Shown: positions 25,596 to 33,012 of the stretch, piece by piece | Numbering within the stretch: the first letter of the stretch is position 1 | How the letters are laid out: each line of letters starts with the position of its first letter | From: Verrucomicrobiaceae bacterium | Lineage (GTDB): Bacteria > Verrucomicrobiota > Verrucomicrobiia > Verrucomicrobiales > Akkermansiaceae | Direction: 5' to 3' | Assembly: GCA_027491155.1 (NCBI GenBank) | Contig: JAIXWR010000017.1 | Span: 32,491-96,490 of the forward strand | Length of the DNA stretch: 64,000 nt | Program-made: the position numbers and the translations under genes | Notes under the pieces: generated by a model | What the model saw: the letters and a program-made list of their open reading frames with translations, nothing else | Database searches by the model: none | What the model was told of the DNA's origin: nothing

Positions 25596-28349
25596 CTACC
25601 TTGGAGGCTCGACGTCGAGCGGGAGCTTGCCGGCGAGGAAGTCCGCGGCGCGGGGATTGGCGGAAAGGTCGAGCTTGCCGTCTTTTCTGAGCGCTTCGAC
25701 GTCGTCGCCGAGGGTCAGGAAGGCGGTGCGGATGGCGTGCGGCATCCACTGGTCGATCGGGTGCTTGAGCGCCTCCAGCGCGATCCGCGCGCCGTCGGGA
25801 TTGTCGAGCCAGGAGGCGGCGACGATGGCTTCGAGGCGGACGCGCGGGTGCGGGTCGTTGGCGGCTTTCAAGAGCAGCGCGGGGTGATCGGGGATCCCGC
25901 GCCAGGCATGGCGGAGGACGCGGACGGCGGCGGCGCGGGCTTGGTGCGATTTCGCATCGAGGCAGAGGCCGAGGATCTCGCGGTCGGTCCGGTGCAGCGC
26001 CGAGGTCGCCCAAAGTGCTTCACAGAGGTGGTGCTCGTGGCGCGGGTCGGCCTTGTCGAGCGTGGCGATCCACGCTTTCGCGGCGGACGCGACGATTTCC
26101 GGCGGGTGGTTGCGGAGTTCGCGGCGGGCGCGGTAGCGGGTGCGGTATTCGGGTTCCTTCAGCGTGGCGAAGAGTTGGGGAATGGAGGCGCCGGCGATGA
26201 GCGACGGGGTGACCGGCGGGCGGGTCTTGTGGGTGACGCGGTAGATGCGGCCGTGGGACTTGTCGCGGTTCGGGTCGCGGGCCGAATGCTCCATCTGGCC
26301 GCCCAGCGGGTCGTGGAAGTCGAGGATGTAAAGCGAGCCATCGGGCGCGAACTCGAGATCGACCGGGCGGAAGTTCGGATCGCTGGAAGTGACGAGATCG
26401 CCGGCCGGCTTGCCGCCGAAGCCGCCTTGGTCGTCATGGATCGCGGTGATGCCGGTGCCTTGGAAACCGATCGCGTGGCAGGTCAGGAGGGCGCCCTGCA
26501 TTTCCTCCGGGAAATGGCGCGACGAGACGAACTCGGCGCCGGAAGCGGGCCGGGCGCGTTTTGGGGCGACGGGGGCGACCTTCGGGATCTCGTGGCTGAA
26601 GGGAGCCTTGGCCGAAAGCGGGAGCGCCCACCAGCTTTCGCCTTCGGAGGCATCGGCGATGAAGCATTGCTCCCAATCGTCGAAGGCGATGCCCCGGGGG
26701 TTGTCGAAATGGGCCTGCACCGCGCGTTCGAGCCGGTGGGACTTCGGATCGAAGCGCCAGATGCCGCTGCCGGTGGAGCGTTGCGGTCCGTAGGCGGTTT
26801 CGACCTGGGAGTGGAGGAAGTCGCCTTCCGCCAGGTAGATCGAGCCCGAAGCGTCGGAGCTGAAGGCACCGATCGCTTGGCCGGTATCGTGGGGGTCGAA
26901 GCCGCCGAGCACGATGTCGCGGCGGTCGGCCTTGCCGTCGCGGTTGGTGTCTTGCAGCAGCAGCAGGTTGGGTCGCTGGGAAACATAGACGCCTTCCGGC
27001 GCGAGCTCGAAGCCGGACGGCAGGTGGAGGCGGTCGGCGAAGACGGTCTGCTGGTCGGCGCGATGGTCGCCGTCGGTGTCTTCCAGCACCAGGATCTTGT
27101 CGTCGGGCAAGGGATCGCCGGGGCGGTAGTGGGGATAGCTCGGCATCGTGCAGACCCAGAGGCGGCCCTTGTTGTCGAAGGTCATCTGCACCGGGTTGGC
27201 GAGGTCGGGGAAGTCCAGTTCCGAGGCGAACAGGGCGATCCGGAAGCCGTCCATCATCGTGAATTTCCCGAGCGCTTCCTCCTCGTTCAAATAGTCGGCC
27301 TGCCCGGTGAAATTCGACTCCACGGGATCGAGCGGCCGGGTCCTGGCGTCGGCCGCGGCGAGGTCCGGCTGCTTCCCTTCCACGAGGGTCCAGAGCGCCT
27401 CGTCGCGGTTGGCGGTCATCTGGCGGATTTTTTCGATCTCCTGCGGGTAGTGGATGCTGCCGAAGGGCTCCCGGCGCCGGCCGTAGGCTTGGACGCCGTT
27501 GGGCATGCGGTGGTCCTGGTGCCAGAACCATGATTTCTCGACGACGAGGTCGCGGACCTTGTTGGGGTCGGCCTGGAGGAACATCGGTGCGGGCTGGTAA
27601 AGCAGGTCGGCGAGGAGGCTGGCGACGCGCCGGTCACCCGCGTCGTTGAGGGCGAATCCGTTCAGGGTGAGGAATTCCTTGGTCTCCCCGTAGAGTTTCA
27701 AGGTCGGGGTGAAGAGGTCGATGAAGCCGACCTGCCTTGCCGCGGCGGCTTTCCGCATCTCCGCGGTGTAGAGTTCGAGCCGGGCGTTTTCCTGGACGCC
27801 GTCCGGGGTGTCGCGAAGTTCGCGGACGTCCTCGAAGCCGATGGGTGAAACCAGGACGAGCTTGGGGGCGGAGGTCCCGTTGTATTTCTGCGCGAGGGTG
27901 TGGGTGACGAAGGCGTCGAGCTCGGCGCGGAATCTCTCGAGCCCGGCCGGGCCGTCGAAGGATTCGTTGTAGCCGAAGAACGCGAGGATCGTGTCGGGCT
28001 TGCAGAGCGCGAGCCACTCGTCTTCCGACGGGTATTGGCCTTCGCCGCGGTGCCGGGCGAGTTCGGGGCGGAACTTTTCGGCGCCGGGGAAGGCCCAGGG
28101 CGAGGAGCGGCCGGCGCGGGGGCGGTAGGACGGGGTGTCGCCGGGGTGGCAGAGGTTCCGCACGACGAGCCGCTGTCCGGGGTAGCGGAGGTGGAGCTGG
28201 GTTTCGAAGCTGCCGGTGTATTGCAGGCGCTCGCCGAAGCCGTTGCCGATCAGGACGATCCTTTCGTTCTCCTTCGGCGCGGTGTAGAGCGGGGCCGCGC
28301 CGGCGTTGGCGACGAAGGCGGCGGCGAGGAACAGGGCCTTGATGTTCAC
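25596..28349 (-). CDS. SGNH-hydrolase / PVC-type dehydrogenase beta-propeller / HEAT protein
   Basis: A 917-aa protein. The GTG at 28349 gives a clean signal peptide (MNIKALFLAAAFVANAGA). Residues about 25-300 are an SGNH-like domain (IVLIGNGFGERLQY, FFGYNESFDG, LNDAGDRR). Residues about 385-770 form the beta-propeller of the PVC 'membrane-bound dehydrogenase' family (NPVQMTFDNKGRLWV, DTDGDHRAD, RVTH). A HEAT-repeat tail reaches the end. Unlike its paralogue at 45143 it has no discoidin insert and no cupredoxin; no cytochrome c CxxCH is seen. It probably acts in the periplasm on carbohydrate or a glycoside. It is divergent from the DUF1080 gene at 28414, suggesting shared control from the 64-base gap. 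Confidence 0.85.
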   Translation of the reverse strand: MNIKALFLAAAFVANAGAAPLYTAPKENERIVLIGNGFGERLQYTGSFETQLHLRYPGQRLVVRNLCHPGDTPSYRPRAGRSSPWAFPGAEKFRPELARHRGEGQYPSEDEWLALCKPDTILAFFGYNESFDGPAGLERFRAELDAFVTHTLAQKYNGTSAPKLVLVSPIGFEDVRELRDTPDGVQENARLELYTAEMRKAAAARQVGFIDLFTPTLKLYGETKEFLTLNGFALNDAGDRRVASLLADLLYQPAPMFLQADPNKVRDLVVEKSWFWHQDHRMPNGVQAYGRRREPFGSIHYPQEIEKIRQMTANRDEALWTLVEGKQPDLAAADARTRPLDPVESNFTGQADYLNEEEALGKFTMMDGFRIALFASELDFPDLANPVQMTFDNKGRLWVCTMPSYPHYRPGDPLPDDKILVLEDTDGDHRADQQTVFADRLHLPSGFELAPEGVYVSQRPNLLLLQDTNRDGKADRRDIVLGGFDPHDTGQAIGAFSSDASGSIYLAEGDFLHSQVETAYGPQRSTGSGIWRFDPKSHRLERAVQAHFDNPRGIAFDDWEQCFIADASEGESWWALPLSAKAPFSHEIPKVAPVAPKRARPASGAEFVSSRHFPEEMQGALLTCHAIGFQGTGITAIHDDQGGFGGKPAGDLVTSSDPNFRPVDLEFAPDGSLYILDFHDPLGGQMEHSARDPNRDKSHGRIYRVTHKTRPPVTPSLIAGASIPQLFATLKEPEYRTRYRARRELRNHPPEIVASAAKAWIATLDKADPRHEHHLCEALWATSALHRTDREILGLCLDAKSHQARAAAVRVLRHAWRGIPDHPALLLKAANDPHPRVRLEAIVAASWLDNPDGARIALEALKHPIDQWMPHAIRTAFLTLGDDVEALRKDGKLDLSANPRAADFLAGKLPLDVEPPR

Positions 28350-28413
28350 GGACGGAATCGGACGCAGGCAGGGCGCGCTTGCAAGGACCATCCGCGCCCG
28401 GCAGACTGGAAAC

Positions 28414-28977
28414 ATGAGAACGGTGGCCGTGCTGTTGGGCTGGATGCTGGGGTTCGCGGGCATGGCGGCGGCCGGGTGGGTGGACCTTTTCAACGGCCGC
28501 GACCTCGACGGCTGGGACGCGCAAAGCAAGGTGGACTGGCAGGTCCGGGACGGGGCGATCGTGGCGACCAAAGGGGCGGTGGGCCTGCTGACGACGCGCG
28601 GGGTGTATCAGGACTACGAGCTGGAGGTGGAATTCCGCGCGCCGGAAGGGACCAACAGCGGCGTGTTCCTTTCCACGCCGAAGGAGGTGAGCGATCCGGC
28701 GACGGAGTGCTACGAGTTGAACATCGCGCCTTCGTCCAACCCTTATCCCACCGGCAGCCTGGTCGGCCGGCTGCGGCACGACGGCGGCGAGGCGCCGGAG
28801 TGGCGGAGATTCCGGGTGAAGGTCGAGTCGGGCCGGGTCGAGGTCTGGCTGAACGGCGCGAAGGTCGTCGATTACAAGGACCGCAAGCCCTTGGCGGGCG
28901 GGCACATCGGCCTGCAGTTCAACCAGGGCCGGGTGGAGTTCCGGAACATCCGGGTCCAGAAGCTCGGGCTGCCGTGA
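28414..28977 (+). CDS. DUF1080 / 3-keto-disaccharide hydrolase-like secreted protein
   Basis: A 187-aa protein. A signal peptide (about 1-20, ending AAAG) is followed by one DUF1080 jelly-roll domain: [14 protein letters not shown], then DYELEVEFRAPEGTNSGVFL, VWLNGAKVVDY and the closing GHIGLQFNQGRVEFRNIRV. Members bind sugars and some hydrolyse 3-keto-glycosides. The start at 28414 lies at the hydrophobic segment; upstream frame lies in the divergent gene. Its stop overlaps the start of the YkgJ gene (GTGA at 28974-28977), so the two are co-translated. A second DUF1080 protein is encoded at 29630. Confidence 0.9.
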   Translation: MRTVAVLLGWMLGFAGMAAAGWVDLFNGRDLDGWDAQSKVDWQVRDGAIVATKGAVGLLTTRGVYQDYELEVEFRAPEGTNSGVFLSTPKEVSDPATECYELNIAPSSNPYPTGSLVGRLRHDGGEAPEWRRFRVKVESGRVEVWLNGAKVVDYKDRKPLAGGHIGLQFNQGRVEFRNIRVQKLGLP

Positions 28978-29423
28978 AGCGCGATCCCGATCTTCAGGCC
29001 GCGGCGGCGGAGGTGCGGGCGATTTACCGGGAGTGGGAAGCGCGGCCGATCGAGCGGAACTGCACCGGGCGCGGGGATTGCTGCCGTTTCCGGATGACCG
29101 GGCGGACGCCTTTTCTCACCAAGGGCGAGGCCCTGGTGGCGGCCCTGGCCTGGCGGGCGGCGGGGCGGACCAGCGTGCCGGAGACGGCGGACGGGGCCTG
29201 TCCGTTTTTGAAAGGCGGGCGCTGCCAGATCTACGAAGGCCGCCCCTTCGGCTGCCGGACGCATTTCTGCGAGGCGGCCGGCGGACCGGCGGCGCGGAAG
29301 GACGTGCGCGACCTGATCCAGCGGCTGGAGGCGATCGATGCCCGGCTCGGTGGAAATGGCGGGGTCAACCTGCCCGGCGCGGTCGCCGCGGCGATGGAGG
29401 GGCCGGGGAAGAAGCGGCGCTGA
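28974..29423 (+). CDS. YkgJ family cysteine-cluster protein
   Basis: A 149-aa cytoplasmic protein with the metal-chelating cysteine pattern of the YkgJ/CxxCxxCC family: NCTGRGDCCRF (about 24-34), ACPFLKGGRCQIY (about 81-93) and RPFGCRTHFCE (about 95-106). The cluster is thought to hold Zn or Fe-S; the biochemical role is unsettled. The start is GTG at 28974, inside the stop of the DUF1080 gene, which is the only start giving the family's length. The C terminus is basic (GKKRR). Confidence 0.85.
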   Translation: MKRDPDLQAAAAEVRAIYREWEARPIERNCTGRGDCCRFRMTGRTPFLTKGEALVAALAWRAAGRTSVPETADGACPFLKGGRCQIYEGRPFGCRTHFCEAAGGPAARKDVRDLIQRLEAIDARLGGNGGVNLPGAVAAAMEGPGKKRR

Positions 29424-29453
29424 GGCGGGTTTTCCGGACTCCGACATCCGGGC

Positions 29454-29488
29454 AAAAAAATTGCCGCCGGGGTCCCACCCCCGGCGGC
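29454..29488 (-). terminator. Rho-independent terminator for the minus-strand DUF1080 gene
   Basis: A perfect 10-bp stem (GCCGCCGGGG at 29463-29472 with 29479-29488) is followed on the minus strand by AATTTTTTT. It sits 140 bases beyond the stop at 29630 and just after the converging YkgJ gene. The 29489-29629 stretch between holds no gene I can support. Confidence 0.8.
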
Positions 29489-29629
29489 TAAGATCATCAA
29501 GCCCGGCGAACCGGAACCTGACAATATGCTGTTCACCCTTACATGAAAACTCACGTAAAACGCGGTCTTCATGGATTGAGACCCTTGATCCGGGTGAACG
29601 TTCAAAATCCCTGAAATTTTTTTCCGGCC

Positions 29630-30340
29630 CTATTTCACCACGGGGGCGGTCTGCTCCGGCGTCGCGTTGCCGCCGGGGAGCTCGAGGATCCGGATGTTGC
29701 GGAAGTGGATCTCCGAGCCTTCGGCCTCGAGGCAGAGGTAGCCCTTTCGGACGCTCGCCCCGCGCATGCCGTTCACGAACTTGCCGTTGATCGAGAGCTT
29801 GATGGTGCCGTCGACGCAGACGACGACGTAGCTGTTCCATTCGCCGACGCCCTTGCAGCGCATCTCGGTGGACATGCTGCGTTCGCCGCGCGGGTTGTCG
29901 GGGATGGCGGTCAGGCCGTTGGCGCCGAAGAGTTCGCCGGAGACGTAGCCGGGGTGGTTCGGCGTGCCGTCGGCTTTGGGGTTCAGCTTCGGCCACTGGA
30001 GTTCGAGCATCTGGACTTCCATGCCCTTTGGCAGGGGGCGGTCGGCGGGTGCGGTGCCCTCGCTCCAGACGAAGATGCCCGAATTGCCGCCTTCCTTCAT
30101 GTGCCGCCACTCGATGTGGAGGATGAAGTTCTCGTATTGCTTTTCCGACCGCATCACGCCGATCGGCAGGCCGGTGCAGACGAGCAGGCCGTCTTTCACG
30201 GACCAGGTGGCGGGCGAGGTGTTGACGTCGACCCAGCCGGAGAGGTCGCGGCCGTTGAAGAGGTCCTGGAATTTCGGCGCTTCCTCCGCGGCGGCGGCGG
30301 TGGCGAGGACAAGGGCGGCGGTGAGGAGGCGGAAGGTCAT
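29630..30340 (-). CDS. DUF1080 / 3-keto-disaccharide hydrolase-like secreted protein
   Basis: A 236-aa protein. A signal peptide ([20 protein letters not shown]) is followed by a full DUF1080 domain: [77 protein letters not shown] and [12 protein letters not shown]. This longer form is the usual one for 3-keto-disaccharide hydrolase candidates. It lies 46 bases after the minus-strand 30387 gene, with which it probably forms an operon, so the two may act on the same carbohydrate outside the cytoplasm. Confidence 0.92.
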   Translation of the reverse strand: MTFRLLTAALVLATAAAAEEAPKFQDLFNGRDLSGWVDVNTSPATWSVKDGLLVCTGLPIGVMRSEKQYENFILHIEWRHMKEGGNSGIFVWSEGTAPADRPLPKGMEVQMLELQWPKLNPKADGTPNHPGYVSGELFGANGLTAIPDNPRGERSMSTEMRCKGVGEWNSYVVVCVDGTIKLSINGKFVNGMRGASVRKGYLCLEAEGSEIHFRNIRILELPGGNATPEQTAPVVK

Positions 30341-30386
30341 GGGGGTCTAACGGGGGGATTGCGGGGGATTTGTCGGGCGAGGCGAC

Positions 30387-31967
30387 TCAGCGCCCGGGCA
30401 AATGCCCGTGGTAGAGGTAGAGCGCGCCGTAGGTCCAGTTCGGCTTGGGCATGCCGGGGAAGTTCGCGCGGTCCATCATCAGCGCGATGTAGGGTGCGGG
30501 ATAGCCTTCGGGCAGGGGGATGACGTTCGGCCAGATGCGGGTGCCGTTCTGGTCGTTCCAGGGCGGCAGGGTCACGTTCAGTTCCCCGGCGGGCTGGAGG
30601 TCCGGATAGGTCCGGATGTAGATCTTGCGGTCGGCGCTGCCGAAGAGGGCGAAGCGCTTTTCGCCGAAGGTCTGGATCATGGTGCCGGTGCTGTCCATTT
30701 CCACCGGACCGGCGAGGCGGGTGAAGCCGCGGTCCCAGTGGTCGCTTTCCCACATGCCGGCGCGGTAGGTCTTGCCGTGTTCGCACACGAGGAGCCGCCA
30801 TTTGCCCGCTGCCTCGTCGTAAACGCCGTGCGGGTCTTCATGAGCCCCGGAGAGACCGATCGGGCGGGCTTTCATGATGGAGAAGCCGCGCCGGGGATCG
30901 CGGACGGAAGAGACCGCGAGGATGGTCTTTTCCTCACCCTTGCCCGTTCCGCCGAGGGCGCTGAAGCCGGTGGTCCAGCCGCGCCATTCGCCGGACTTGG
31001 TGTCGCGGAAAAGATGGGAGGCCAGTTCGTTGCGGAGCAGGCCGTCCGCCATGTCGAAGACGATGATGCCTTCGAAGCGGAGGTCGAAGACGGAGGGGTT
31101 GAGCGAAAAGACGCCTTGCAGCGGATGGGGCAGGCCGCGGCCGCGGACGGTGATGGTGAACCAGAGCCGGCCCTCGTCGAGAAGCGGCGCGCCTTCCTCG
31201 TCGGTGATCGCCCGGATGTCGGCCTGGCCCGAACCGGGGGTGAGGGAAGAGGAGGCGCCATCTAACAGGAGGCTCGCGCCGGGCTTGAGCTCGGTGGCGA
31301 CCGCGAAGTCCATGCGCTGGAACTTCTCGCGTTCGCGGAGGTCGAGGTGCTTGGCGAAATCCGAGTGGCCGACGAGGACGGACGTGCCGGAGGATTCGAG
31401 AAGCAGGTTGACCCCCACGGCGGACATCTGGGCGCGCAGGGTCAGGTCCTTGGCCGAGGTGCCGGCGGGGACGGGCCAGTTTTTGGCGATGACCTGCTTG
31501 CCGCCGGTGGTCACTTGCCAGGCGATGGCCGAGGGCTTGCCGTCCTTGAAATCCAGGCTGGCTGTTAGAGTGGTGCCATCGCTGGAATCGAGGAACTTCA
31601 TCCCGGCCGAGCCATCGCCTTGGGCGCTGCGGATCACCAGGTCGTAGGTGGCGAAGGGATTGAAGCCGCCGACCCAGCGGAGCGACGCGCCGCCGGCTTC
31701 CTTGGGGGAGCCGGCAAGGCCGCCGTCCTTGATTTCCCAGGTGATTCCGGAATCCGGCTGCAACTCCGGATGCATCAGGTCGAGATCGACCACCTTCGCC
31801 GGGCGGAGGGAGGCCAGCGGGATGTTCTGTGCGGCATCGAAGACCATGCGGGTCGCGGCCTGCCGGCGGAATTGGATCTGGTCCGGGCGGACCTCGTCGG
31901 CGGTGGCGGGCAGGCTGGCCAGGGATGATCCGAGGAGAAGCAGCAGCGGGAGGCGGGAGATCGTCAT
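30387..31967 (-). CDS. Secreted glycosidase-like (beta-propeller) protein, function unknown
   Basis: A 526-aa protein with a signal peptide (MTISRLPLLLLLGSSLASLPATA). Residues about 30-250 look like a beta-sandwich (LamG/DUF1080-like). Residues about 280-526 have the repeating blades of five-bladed propeller glycosidase folds, with HEDPHGVYDEAAGKWRLLVC, WDRGFTRLAGPVEMDSTGTM and a YGALYLYHGHLPGR end. This resembles GH43/GH117-like enzymes, but no catalytic triad could be assigned. It lies upstream of the DUF1080 gene on the same strand. An alternative is a non-catalytic sugar-binding protein. Confidence 0.75.
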   Translation of the reverse strand: MTISRLPLLLLLGSSLASLPATADEVRPDQIQFRRQAATRMVFDAAQNIPLASLRPAKVVDLDLMHPELQPDSGITWEIKDGGLAGSPKEAGGASLRWVGGFNPFATYDLVIRSAQGDGSAGMKFLDSSDGTTLTASLDFKDGKPSAIAWQVTTGGKQVIAKNWPVPAGTSAKDLTLRAQMSAVGVNLLLESSGTSVLVGHSDFAKHLDLREREKFQRMDFAVATELKPGASLLLDGASSSLTPGSGQADIRAITDEEGAPLLDEGRLWFTITVRGRGLPHPLQGVFSLNPSVFDLRFEGIIVFDMADGLLRNELASHLFRDTKSGEWRGWTTGFSALGGTGKGEEKTILAVSSVRDPRRGFSIMKARPIGLSGAHEDPHGVYDEAAGKWRLLVCEHGKTYRAGMWESDHWDRGFTRLAGPVEMDSTGTMIQTFGEKRFALFGSADRKIYIRTYPDLQPAGELNVTLPPWNDQNGTRIWPNVIPLPEGYPAPYIALMMDRANFPGMPKPNWTYGALYLYHGHLPGR

Positions 31968-32032
31968 GGATTTCGTCCAGCCTCATGGGGCCGGACTCCG
32001 TCGTCCAACTCAAAACCCGCGGGGCCGCGTCC

Positions 32033-32380
32033 TCAGCGGAAGCGCGAGACCACGTTGCGCAGCGCCATTTCGATCCGGATCATCGGCGTGAAGAAGCGCA
32101 GGGTGTGGAGCGGTGTCCGGTCGGTGATGTCGTGCCCCCACATCGTGGCGCTGCCGTCGGCATAGAAGGCTCCGCCTTTGTCGTAGTGAAATCCACTGCC
32201 GGCATACATCCCGTCGCCGTAGTCCGTCGAACTGCCACGGACGAGGTAGCCGTTGAGCCGCAGGACCGCGTAGGAACCGGAGTAGAGGAGCGACAGGATC
32301 AGCACCGCCAGCAATCCGCCCAAGGCCCGGCGTTGCGAGGGTCGCATCGAGCGGACGAGCTGGCCGAGGCGCGGCAGCAT
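32033..32380 (-). CDS. Single-pass membrane protein, unknown function
   Basis: A 115-aa protein. One hydrophobic segment lies near residues 20-38 (GGLLAVLILSLLYSGSYAVL) after a basic N terminus, so it is probably an inner-membrane anchor with a periplasmic tail. The tail has several Tyr/Gly (TDYGDGMYAGSGFHYDKGG) but no motif I recognise. The ATG overlaps the stop of the upstream EF-hand gene by one base (TGATG at 32378-32382), implying translational coupling and a joint function. Confidence 0.65.
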   Translation of the reverse strand: MLPRLGQLVRSMRPSQRRALGGLLAVLILSLLYSGSYAVLRLNGYLVRGSSTDYGDGMYAGSGFHYDKGGAFYADGSATMWGHDITDRTPLHTLRFFTPMIRIEMALRNVVSRFR

Positions 32381-32886
32381 CAGCCGCGGGTGACGTCGGT
32401 GACGATGCCGTTGGTGACCCGGAAGTTCACCCGGTTTTCGAGATACTCCATCGTGTAGAAGTGGCCGGGAATGATCACGCGCCACGGGCGGCCTTCGCGG
32501 ACGGCGAGGGCGATGGCTTCCTCGAGCGGCAGGCCGAGGAACTGGCTGATGGAAAGCGGATCGGCCGGCGGCGGGGGCGGCGGGGGATCGACGATCGGAT
32601 CGCCGGGGATGGTGATCGGCATGCGCTTGACCGGGACGGCGAGGAATTCGGCGAGGGAAATCTTGCGGTCGAGGTTCCGATCGACCTTCCGGAAGAGCGT
32701 GCGCAGGGCGGGCGCGGGAAGCCGGAGCGCGGAGGCCTCGTCACGGTCGAGGAAGCCGTCGTCGTTGAGATCCAGGGTTTCGAAGAAGCGGGTGCGCTCG
32801 GCGATGACCGTGGCACCGGGACCTTGCGCCGCGGCGGAGAACGGAGCGGCAAGCGCGGCGAGGAGGAGGAAGAGCGGACGCTTCAT
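32380..32886 (-). CDS. Secreted EF-hand protein with I78-like inhibitor tail
   Basis: A 168-aa protein. A signal peptide (MKRPLFLLLAALAAPFSAAAQ) is followed by two EF-hand-like calcium loops, DLNDDGFLDRDE (near residue 40) and the weaker DRNLDRKISLAE (near 68), then a proline run and a C-terminal domain. In that last part, PLEEAIALAVREGRPWRV, the Asn in ENRVNF and GIVTDVTRG follow the pattern of peptidase-inhibitor I78 proteins, which block serine proteases. A calcium-dependent inhibitor is possible. The start at 32886 is set by the signal peptide. It is divergent from the GH20 gene across 126 bases. Confidence 0.75.
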   Translation of the reverse strand: MKRPLFLLLAALAAPFSAAAQGPGATVIAERTRFFETLDLNDDGFLDRDEASALRLPAPALRTLFRKVDRNLDRKISLAEFLAVPVKRMPITIPGDPIVDPPPPPPPADPLSISQFLGLPLEEAIALAVREGRPWRVIIPGHFYTMEYLENRVNFRVTNGIVTDVTRG

Positions 32887-33012
32887 CGGATTGGGCGGAG
32901 GTTCGGAGATCGGAGGGCGGGAGTCAAGGAAGCGGAAAAGGCGCAGCGGCGCGATGGCTTGCCCGCCGGCCTGCAAGCTGCCAGAGAGCGGCACCCAAAC
33001 CTTTCCATCAAC

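Noticed and set aside
25384..25887. A plus-strand open frame over repeat G and the end of the PVC gene
   Set aside because: It overlaps the well-supported minus-strand gene and an inverted repeat; no motif.
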